This document shows positions 6,867 to 13,289 of a stretch of 21,683 bases of DNA, piece by piece. The stretch's first letter is position 1; each line of letters begins with the position of its first letter. A program made the position numbers and the translations under genes. Under the pieces are notes generated by a model. That model had not been told where the DNA came from. It saw only the letters and a list, made by a program, of their open reading frames with translations, and ran no database searches. Origin of the DNA: Acetobacteraceae bacterium (GTDB taxonomy: Bacteria > Pseudomonadota > Alphaproteobacteria > Acetobacterales > Acetobacteraceae); NCBI GenBank assembly GCA_003506895.1, contig DNXO01000028.1, positions 9,091-30,773 of the forward strand, read 5' to 3'.

Positions 6867-7718
6867 CTACCCCCCAGTCAGTTGGGCGAAATGCGCCAGC
6901 ATCCGCTCCGCCGACGGCGTCTGCCCGGTAAACAGCCGGAATGCATCGACGGCTTGCAACACCGCCATTCCACCGCCGCTCAGCACGCGGCACCCTTCTG
7001 CTCGGGCGCTCGCCAGAAGGACGGTTTCCAGCGGGAAATACACGATATCCGCCACCCAGCGCTCCGGTCGCAACATTGTATCCGGGACGGCCTGCCCAGG
7101 ATATTTCGTCATCCCAAGGGCCGTTGCATTGATCAACCCATTCGCCGAGGCGATGGACTCGGCCAGATCGGCACATGCCTCTGCCCGGCCCGCTCCGAAA
7201 CGGGCACACAAAGTCTCGGCAAGGTCCGCGGCGCGGGCGGGATCGGTATCGACCAATGTCAGCCGCCCAACACCCAAACCCAGCACGGCATTCGCCACGG
7301 CACATCCCGCGCCACCGGCACCAAACTGCACGACCTTGTCCAACCGAACATCCGGCAGTCCGCGTCGGAACGCGGCGGCGAAACCGCTGGCATCCGTATT
7401 GTGGCCAATCCGCTTGCCGTCCTTGAACACGACGGTGTTCACCGCACCGATCGCCCTTGCGTCATCCGACAGCTCGTGCAGCAGCGGCAACACCAATTGC
7501 TTGCACGGATGCGTGATGTTCAGTCCGTTGAAGCCCATCCGCTCCGCCGCAGTCAGCAGGTCGGGCAGCGCCTCGACCCCCAGGCCCAGCTCCGTTAGGT
7601 CGATCAGTCGATAAACATGGCGACAGCCCAGCGCCTCGGCCTCTTGCATATGCATCGCCGGCGTCAAGGAAGCCTGAATGCCGGTACCGATCAGGCCGAG
7701 CAAATATGCCGCTTTCAT
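6867..7718 (-). CDS. aroE: Quinate/shikimate dehydrogenase (QSDH-type AroE homologue)
   Basis: This 283-residue enzyme reversibly oxidises shikimate to 3-dehydroshikimate, and probably quinate to 3-dehydroquinate. The start is the ATG at 7716-7718, preceded by AGGGGG. The N-terminal substrate domain has GIQASLTPAMH (Ser17, Thr19) in place of the biosynthetic S-x-SP form, NITHP-C-KQ with catalytic Lys73, AVNTVV (Asn94) and HNTDASGF (Asp109). The Rossmann loop is GAGGAG (133-138), and strand two ends LVDTDPARA, with acidic residues rather than the NRT that binds NADP phosphate. This suggests NAD use. These features match the catabolic dehydrogenase of Corynebacterium glutamicum better than E. 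coli AroE. It is divergent from pcaHG-quiC, as expected for a catabolic role. Oddity: Cys72 replaces the usual Tyr of HPYKQ. Confidence 0.9.
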   Translation of the reverse strand: MKAAYLLGLIGTGIQASLTPAMHMQEAEALGCRHVYRLIDLTELGLGVEALPDLLTAAERMGFNGLNITHPCKQLVLPLLHELSDDARAIGAVNTVVFKDGKRIGHNTDASGFAAAFRRGLPDVRLDKVVQFGAGGAGCAVANAVLGLGVGRLTLVDTDPARAADLAETLCARFGAGRAEACADLAESIASANGLINATALGMTKYPGQAVPDTMLRPERWVADIVYFPLETVLLASARAEGCRVLSGGGMAVLQAVDAFRLFTGQTPSAERMLAHFAQLTGG

Positions 7719-7869
7719 GGGTCCCCCTAATTGCTTCCGACGGCCGAAGCGATGGATACTGCGATGGACGAAGTGCATTTTTCGCTTGCGCGCTTATTGA
7801 GCGTATCGCTATTAACTAACCGGTTAATCCACATCAAGATCGCAAGCGACGACGGGAACAGGAGGGAGC
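7719..7869. promoter_or_regulatory. Divergent aroE/pcaH promoter region with TetR operator
   Basis: This 151-bp region drives aroE leftward and pcaHG-quiC rightward. At 7811-7828 lies the inverted repeat ATTAAC-N6-GTTAAT, overlapping a 10-bp perfect palindrome TAACCGGTTA (7817-7826). The 11-mer at 7815-7825 recurs upstream of tetR. A possible pcaH promoter is TTGCGC (7786-7791) and TATTAA (7810-7815) with an 18-bp spacer, so the operator would overlap the -10. A strong AGGAGGG ribosome-binding site (7860-7866) precedes pcaH. Binding by the TetR protein is inferred. Confidence 0.55.
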
Positions 7870-8577
7870 ATGACGACGGACAGAGGGCCGTTTCGCCCAA
7901 TCGTGGCGAACAGCCAACCGGCGAACGACACGCCATCCTACGGCAGCACGCATCTGCGGCATCCGACACAGGTGCCGCTGCGGATTCCCCAGTCCATCAC
8001 TGAAACGACCGGTCCTCGCTTCACGCCGGCCCGGTTCGGCCCGATGGCCGACCTGTCGGTGATAAACGGCAAGCAGGCCCAGGGTGAGCGGATCATCGTC
8101 CGCGGGCGCGTGGTGGATGAGAATAACCGGCCCGTGCCGCACACGATGATCGAGATCTGGCAGGCCAACGCCGCCGGCCGCTACGATCATCCAGGCGACC
8201 AGCATGACGCGCCAATGGACCCGAATTTCCATGGCGGTGGGCGGGTGTTTTCCGACGCCGATGGCTGGTACCAGTTCACAAGTATCAAGCCGGGAGCGTA
8301 TCCCTGGCGCAACCATCACAACGCCTGGCGGCCAAACCACATCCATTATTCGCTTTTCGGCACCGGTTTTGGCCAGCGCGTCATCACCCAGATGTATTTC
8401 CCGGGCGATCCGCTTCTGGCTTTGGATCCCATCTTCCTAGCCGTCCCCGACCAAGCGGCGCGCGAGCGGCTGATCGCGGGGTTTGACATTGATATCACCT
8501 CGCCTGAATGGGCGTTGGGCTATCGCTTCGACTTTGTCCTGCGTGGCCGCGACGCCACGCCAACCGAGCAGGCGTGA
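7870..8577 (+). CDS. pcaH: Protocatechuate 3,4-dioxygenase beta subunit
   Basis: This 235-residue subunit carries the non-haem Fe(III) site of the intradiol dioxygenase that cleaves protocatechuate to 3-carboxy-cis,cis-muconate. The four ligands are visible: Tyr105 (AAGRYDHP), Tyr144 (PGAYPWRN), His157 and His159 (WRPNHIHYSLFG). Their spacing equals that of Tyr447/His460/His462 of the Pseudomonas enzyme, and the arginine three residues before the first His (Arg154) is also present. The N-terminal region has the RHPTQVPLRIPQSITETTGP segment typical of beta subunits. It starts at an ATG behind AGGAGGG and is separated from pcaG by one base. It is divergent from the quinate/shikimate dehydrogenase gene and the likely TetR target. 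Confidence 0.97.
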   Translation: MTTDRGPFRPIVANSQPANDTPSYGSTHLRHPTQVPLRIPQSITETTGPRFTPARFGPMADLSVINGKQAQGERIIVRGRVVDENNRPVPHTMIEIWQANAAGRYDHPGDQHDAPMDPNFHGGGRVFSDADGWYQFTSIKPGAYPWRNHHNAWRPNHIHYSLFGTGFGQRVITQMYFPGDPLLALDPIFLAVPDQAARERLIAGFDIDITSPEWALGYRFDFVLRGRDATPTEQA

Positions 8578-8578
8578 T

Positions 8579-9100
8579 ATGCTGGCTGCTACCGCGAACC
8601 AGACAATCGGTCCTTACTGGCACCTGATCGAGGATCCCACTTGGTCCGACCTGACCCGCTTCGGCGCGGAGGGCGAGAAAATCATACTGACCGGCACGGT
8701 CTGTGATGGGGCTGGCAGCCTCGTCACCGACGCAGCGATCGAGATTTGGCAGTCCAGCCCGGTGGCCTCGGAAATTTTCCCGGCCTTTGGCCGCTGCCGT
8801 ACCGATGCTAATGGTGCTTTCCGCTTCACCACACTGAAGCCGGGCCCGGTTGCGGGATTGGGCAACGCCCAGCAAGCACCCCATGTCGCGATTTCGATTT
8901 TTGCCCGTGGCTTGCTGAACGCGCTGACGACACGCCTGTACTTCCAGAATGAGCCGTTGAATGAAGCCGACCCCGTCCTGTCGATGATCGAGGACGAGGC
9001 CCGTCGCCACACCTTAATCGCCAGAAGGGACGCGTCGGGTGCCTGGAACCTGGATATAAGGCTGCAAGGCGACAACGAGACGGTCTTTATGGAAATCTGA
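8579..9100 (+). CDS. pcaG: Protocatechuate 3,4-dioxygenase alpha subunit
   Basis: This is the alpha subunit partner of pcaH, of the same fold but without iron ligands. I chose the ATG at 8579, one base after the pcaH stop, because it puts the family N-terminus ANQTIGPYWHLIEDP near the start. The frame opens at 8483, inside pcaH. The beta-sandwich core appears as IILTGTVCDGAG, AAIEIWQSSP, CRTDANGAFRFTTLKPGP and PHVAISIFARGLLNALTTRLYF. It ends in the family's C-terminal DIRLQGDNETVFMEI. At 173 residues it is slightly shorter than usual (about 190-200). The histidines and tyrosines of the iron site are absent, as expected for alpha subunits, so this is not damage. Confidence 0.96.
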   Translation: MLAATANQTIGPYWHLIEDPTWSDLTRFGAEGEKIILTGTVCDGAGSLVTDAAIEIWQSSPVASEIFPAFGRCRTDANGAFRFTTLKPGPVAGLGNAQQAPHVAISIFARGLLNALTTRLYFQNEPLNEADPVLSMIEDEARRHTLIARRDASGAWNLDIRLQGDNETVFMEI

Positions 9101-9137
9101 CGGTGGGGCCACCGTCTCGCGACCAACGGAGCCACCC

Positions 9138-11033
9138 ATGACCATTCCCCTGTTGCCGAAATCCATTGCCACGGTCTCCATCAGCGGCACGCTCGCCGAG
9201 AAGATGGAGGCCGCCGCCGCGATCGGCTTCGATGGGGTCGAGGTCTTTGAAAACGACCTGCTGACGTTCGATGGATCCCCCAGCGACGTCCGCTACCTTG
9301 CTGAAAGCCTCGGCCTGTCTATCACCTGCTTTCAGCCGTTCCGCGACTTCGAGTCGATGCCGGAGCCGCAACGTGCTCGCAACATGGATCGCGCCGAACG
9401 CAAGTTCGACGTCATGCATCAACTCGGTGCCGAACTCCTGTTGGTATGCAGCAACGTATCGCCAGCGTCGATCGACGATGACGCCCGTGCTATGGCCGAT
9501 CTGGCGGAAATGGCAGAACGCGCACGGAAACGCGGCCTGCGCGTGGGGTTTGAGGCCTTGGCATGGGGCCGCAATGTCAACACATGGCGTCACGCATGGA
9601 AGATTGTTGAAGCCGCCAATCACCCCGCGCTGGGCCTGATCGTTGACAGCTTCCATACGCTTGCCCTGGGCGATGACCTCGCTGGCCTGTCCGCAGTGCA
9701 TGCGGAAAAGATATTCCTCGCGCAACTCGCAGATGCGCCGAAACTCCCGATGGATGTACTGTCCTGGAGCCGGCATTTCCGCAACTTCCCCGGTCAGGGT
9801 CAGTTGCCCGTCGCCGCCTTCGTCCGCGACCTGATCGGCGCCGGCTACCGCGGCCCGCTGTCGCTGGAGATTTTCAACGACAAATTCCGCTCCGCGCCAG
9901 CCCGTCTGATGGCGCGTGACGGGCTTCGGTCTCTGCTGCTGGTCGAAGCCGAGGCAGGCGCGACCGAGCTTCCGCCGGTTCCGGCATTCGATGGTGTCGA
10001 ATTCCTGGAATTCGCTGTTAACGAGCAATCGGGCCGCCGCCTGGCGGAAACCCTGCGCGGCCTGGGCTTTCAATACGCCGGACGCCACCGCTCCAAGTCG
10101 ATGGACCTGTTTCGCCAGGGCCGGATCAATATGATCTTGAACAGCGAACAAGACAGCGCCGCCGCCGAACATTTCCAGTTTCACGGCCCATCCGTCTGCG
10201 CCATGGCCTTCCGCGTGAACAATGCGAAACAGGCGGTTGCCCGTGCGGAGGCATTCCTCTGTCCTCCGTGGCACGAACCGGTTGGGCCCGGTGAGCGTCC
10301 GCTTCCCGCGGTACGCGGACCCGATGGCACGTTGCTGTATCTGGTTGAGCCTGCGCCCGATGGTTCGACCATCTACGAGGCTGACTTCAACCTGTTCCCG
10401 GAACAAGCGGCCGACTCGTTTCTGACCTCGGTCGATCATATCGCCCAGGCGCTGCCGATGGGCCGGCTGGACAATTTCGTCCTGTTCTATTGCGCCCTGT
10501 TTGGCTTTATGCTGGAACAGCTATGGGAAATCCCCGACACAATGGGGCTGATCCAAAGCCGCGCGATGACCAGCGCTGGCCGGGATATCCGGCTGCCGCT
10601 CAATATCTCCGAAAGCCGGGAGACGACGACCGGCCGGTTCCTGACCACGTTCTTCGGGGCGGGGGTACAGCACATCGCCATGGCCACGACTGACATTCAC
10701 AAGGCAATGGAGCAACTTGTTACCCGCGGCGCGCGGTTCCTGCCGATACCCGGCAACTACTACGAGGATATCAAAGCCCGCTGGAGTCTGGACGCCGAGA
10801 TGCTAGAGATGTTACGGACACACAATATCCTGTTTGACCGCGACGATGCGGGCGAGTTTCTTCACGCCTACACCGATCCGTTTGACGACCGCTTCTTTTT
10901 CGAGATCGTTCAGCGAATCGGTGGCTATCAGCAATATGGCGCGGCGAATGCCTCGGTACGGATGGCAGCGCAGGCAAAACGACGAGGGACGGCGCGCTTA
11001 ACCGAATTTGTGCGTAAGGAAGCGGGCACCTGA
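9138..11033 (+). CDS. quiC: 3-dehydroshikimate dehydratase, two-domain QuiC type
   Basis: This 631-residue enzyme converts 3-dehydroshikimate to protocatechuate, linking the dehydrogenase to pcaHG. Residues 1-280 form a xylose-isomerase-like TIM barrel. Its metal ligands are visible as Glu139 (GFEALAWG), Asp170 and His173 (VDSFHTLALG), Gln196 (LAQLAD) and Glu244 (SLEIFND), in the spacing I recall for Pseudomonas QuiC1. Residues 285-631 resemble 4-hydroxyphenylpyruvate dioxygenase (VOC fold). The facial triad positions are filled by His434 (VDHIA), His512 (VQHIAM) and Glu589 (FFEIVQR), followed by GGYQQYG. The C-terminal half has no settled role in QuiC proteins. It follows pcaG by 37 bp and precedes the transporter genes by 29 bp, in one apparent operon. 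Confidence 0.94.
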   Translation: MTIPLLPKSIATVSISGTLAEKMEAAAAIGFDGVEVFENDLLTFDGSPSDVRYLAESLGLSITCFQPFRDFESMPEPQRARNMDRAERKFDVMHQLGAELLLVCSNVSPASIDDDARAMADLAEMAERARKRGLRVGFEALAWGRNVNTWRHAWKIVEAANHPALGLIVDSFHTLALGDDLAGLSAVHAEKIFLAQLADAPKLPMDVLSWSRHFRNFPGQGQLPVAAFVRDLIGAGYRGPLSLEIFNDKFRSAPARLMARDGLRSLLLVEAEAGATELPPVPAFDGVEFLEFAVNEQSGRRLAETLRGLGFQYAGRHRSKSMDLFRQGRINMILNSEQDSAAAEHFQFHGPSVCAMAFRVNNAKQAVARAEAFLCPPWHEPVGPGERPLPAVRGPDGTLLYLVEPAPDGSTIYEADFNLFPEQAADSFLTSVDHIAQALPMGRLDNFVLFYCALFGFMLEQLWEIPDTMGLIQSRAMTSAGRDIRLPLNISESRETTTGRFLTTFFGAGVQHIAMATTDIHKAMEQLVTRGARFLPIPGNYYEDIKARWSLDAEMLEMLRTHNILFDRDDAGEFLHAYTDPFDDRFFFEIVQRIGGYQQYGAANASVRMAAQAKRRGTARLTEFVRKEAGT

Positions 11034-11062
11034 ACAGCCCGGAAAAAAGGGGAAACCAACCA

Positions 11063-12289
11063 ATGAAGCCTGTGAACACCGGCCTGCTGCTGGCGCGCCG
11101 TAAAGTCCTTCTGGGAGCCGCCGCGGGCTCGCTTGCCGCGCCATTCATCGCGCGTGCGGCCGATCCAATCAAAATCGGGCTGCTGCTGGCGAAGACCGGA
11201 CAGATCGCGGCTCAGACCGAGTATCTGGCGAACGGGTCGTACCTCGCACTCGAACAGCGCAACAACATGATCATGGGCCAACCGGCCGAACTGGTCTGGC
11301 TGGATGAGCCGAGCCCGCAGGCGGCAACGCAAAACATGCAGAAATTGGTTCAGGAGAATAAGGTTTGTGCCGTGCTGGGCGGTTCGTTGTCCTCTAACGC
11401 GCTGGCCGAGGAGGCTACAGCCGCGCAATTGAAAGTTCCGTTCGTCTGCGACAACGCCGCCGCGACGGAAATCAGCGGCAAGAACTGCAACCGCTACACG
11501 TTTCGCCTGAACACGCCGGTCGCGGTGCAGTCCCGCATGCTGGCACCCTTCGCGCTGACCTATGGCAAGAAGTGGTATCATATCACCGCATCTTACGCGT
11601 TCGGTCAGGACATCCTGCGGTCGTCGCGGGAACTGCTGAAGGCCGCCGGCGGAACCGAAGTCGGATCGGACGAGGTACCGTTGAACACCGCCGATTTCAG
11701 TTCTTTCATCCTGAAGATACGCCAAGCGAAGCCGGATGTGGTTGTCGGCGGGCTGTCCGCCGGCGATCTGTCCACCTTCCTGAAGCAGTGGAACGAACTC
11801 GGCATGAAGGGCAAGATACCCTTCGTCGAGATCGCGATCGGCGACACCGACATCTGGGCCGTGGGTCCCGAGGCTGCGACGGGCACCTTCACCAAGATGT
11901 GGGAGCACAGCAATCCGGACAACCCGCCCGAGGAAAGGGCTTTTGCCGCAGCCTATTTGAAGAAACACGGCAAGCCAGCCGCTGATAAGGCTTGGATGGG
12001 CTGGATCACCGCGCGTTCGTTGTTCGAATCGATCGATGCAGCGAAATCGCTCGATGGCATGGCGATCGTCGAGGGGCTTGAAGCCTGGAAAGCCCCAGCG
12101 GGCAATGCGTCCTACAGCTACCGCAAGTTCGACCATCAGATGCTGGTACGGAACCTCGCGGTGTCCGTGAAGCCGAATATAACCGACAAGTGGGACTACT
12201 TCGACGTGAAGGCGACGCTGCCGGAGAACCCCGCTGACATCGACAAAGTCTTTGGCACGCAGGAAGAAGTCGGCTGCAAGATGGGTTAG
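11063..12289 (+). CDS. ABC transporter periplasmic binding protein (Liv/aromatic-acid type)
   Basis: This 408-residue type I periplasmic binding protein belongs to the branched-chain amino acid/amide class (Peripla_BP_6). The N-terminus has a twin-arginine-like signal (ARRKVLLGAAAG, then PFIARA) with cleavage likely after residue 32, so export may use Tat. The mature protein opens PIKIGLLLAKTGQIAAQTEYLANGSYLALEQRN, typical of the family. Later landmarks are AVLGGSLSSNALAEEA, TFRLNTPVAVQ, ASYAFGQDILRSSRELLKAAGG and DFSSFILKIRQAKPDVVVGG. Lying right after quiC and before the permease genes, it probably binds quinate, shikimate or a related acid rather than leucine. The substrate is an inference from context. 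AAAAAGGGG is the ribosome-binding site. Confidence 0.92.
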   Translation: MKPVNTGLLLARRKVLLGAAAGSLAAPFIARAADPIKIGLLLAKTGQIAAQTEYLANGSYLALEQRNNMIMGQPAELVWLDEPSPQAATQNMQKLVQENKVCAVLGGSLSSNALAEEATAAQLKVPFVCDNAAATEISGKNCNRYTFRLNTPVAVQSRMLAPFALTYGKKWYHITASYAFGQDILRSSRELLKAAGGTEVGSDEVPLNTADFSSFILKIRQAKPDVVVGGLSAGDLSTFLKQWNELGMKGKIPFVEIAIGDTDIWAVGPEAATGTFTKMWEHSNPDNPPEERAFAAAYLKKHGKPAADKAWMGWITARSLFESIDAAKSLDGMAIVEGLEAWKAPAGNASYSYRKFDHQMLVRNLAVSVKPNITDKWDYFDVKATLPENPADIDKVFGTQEEVGCKMG

Positions 12290-12290
12290 A

Positions 12291-12401
12291 GCGTAACCTG
12301 CCTCCTGACGCCTCTTGGTCATGGCGGGGCGTTACGCCCACCTTTCGATGATGATAACGATAAGCCGCGTGATGACCGGGCCCTACCCGGTCATCACGCG
12401 G
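12291..12401 (+). promoter_or_regulatory. Two intercistronic hairpins between binding protein and permease genes
   Basis: The 130-bp gap holds two stems. GCGTAAC (12291-12297) pairs with GTTACGC (12331-12337). More strikingly, a perfect 16-bp stem is formed by 12365-12380 and 12386-12401 (CCGCGTGATGACCGGG and its complement) around a 5-base loop. No T-run follows, so it is not a simple terminator. Such structures after binding-protein genes usually protect the upstream mRNA and lower downstream expression; that role is inferred here. Confidence 0.65.
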
Positions 12402-12419
12402 TATGGGGGAGGCTAAAAA

Positions 12420-13289
12420 ATGCTCGAAATACTACTCTCCCAGGTCGTGAGCGGCTTGGTGCTGGGCGGCCTCTACGTGCTGATCGCCATCGGCCTGTCG
12501 GTCATTTTCGGCCTGCTGGGAATCGTCAACTTCGCCCACGGCACGTTCTTCACGTTGGGCGCGTACCTCGCGCTGACTCTCTACCAATACTTCGGTTGGC
12601 CCGCGGTTATCTTCTCCCCGATCCTGGTCGGCGCGATCGGGATGGTCGCCGAACGCCTGCTGATCCGCCGCCTGTACGATAAAGAGCCGCTGATCAGCCT
12701 GATCGTTACCTTCGCCCTTGCGCTTCTGATCGAGGCTTCCGTCCGCCTGATCTATGGCGGCATTGGCCAACCCTTCAGCCCGCCGCCGTTGCTAAGCGGC
12801 TTCCTGATCTGGGGCCCGATTCTGATCACCAAATATCGGTTTGCCGTCCTGCTGACCACCGCCGTCCTGCTGTTGGGCCTGTGGCTGTTCCTAGAGAAAA
12901 CGCCCTTCGGCCGCATTCTTCGGGCCGGTTCCCGAGACCCCGAAATGGTTGGCCTGCTCGGCATCAACTTGCCCCGGGTCCTCACCTGGGTGTTCGGCCT
13001 CGGGTGCGCCATTTCCGGCATTGCTGGTGTCCTTGCCGCCCCGCTCTGGACCATCACGCCGGCCATGGCCACGAACGCGATCATGCCGGCCTTCGTCGTG
13101 GTGGCGATCGGCGGCCTCGGTTCCTTCGCCGGAGCGGTCATCGCCGGACTGCTGGTCGGGGTGGTCATTGCCCTTACCATCCAATTCTATCCGGCTGCGT
13201 CCGGGGCGGTGATGTATCTCTTCATGGCCCTGATGCTGCTGGTGCGACCACGTGGCTTGTTGGGTGAGCGTTGGGAGCGCTTCGAATGA
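12420..13289 (+). CDS. livH: ABC transporter permease, LivH family
   Basis: This 289-residue inner-membrane permease is one of the two transmembrane subunits of a Liv-type importer. It has about eight hydrophobic segments and the family's opening LLSQVVSGLVLGGLYVLIAIGLSVIFGLLGIVNFAHG, where GIVNFAHG is the LivH hallmark. The cytoplasmic coupling loop is present as TPFGRILRAGSRDPEMVGLLGIN, and the C-terminal VVAIGGLGSFAGAVIAGLLVGVV is typical. The ATG follows GGGGGAGG by seven bases. Its stop codon overlaps the start of the next gene in an ATGA at 13286-13289, so the two are translationally coupled. The partner is the fused LivM-LivG-LivF protein. Confidence 0.96.
   Translation: MLEILLSQVVSGLVLGGLYVLIAIGLSVIFGLLGIVNFAHGTFFTLGAYLALTLYQYFGWPAVIFSPILVGAIGMVAERLLIRRLYDKEPLISLIVTFALALLIEASVRLIYGGIGQPFSPPPLLSGFLIWGPILITKYRFAVLLTTAVLLLGLWLFLEKTPFGRILRAGSRDPEMVGLLGINLPRVLTWVFGLGCAISGIAGVLAAPLWTITPAMATNAIMPAFVVVAIGGLGSFAGAVIAGLLVGVVIALTIQFYPAASGAVMYLFMALMLLVRPRGLLGERWERFE

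Noticed and set aside
9087..10439. 450-codon minus-strand open frame
   Set aside because: It lies opposite quiC, whose catalytic motifs are all in the plus frame. The antisense product has no recognisable domain.
10928..12322. 464-codon minus-strand open frame
   Set aside because: Shadow of the periplasmic binding protein gene and the end of quiC; no recognisable domain or ribosome-binding site.
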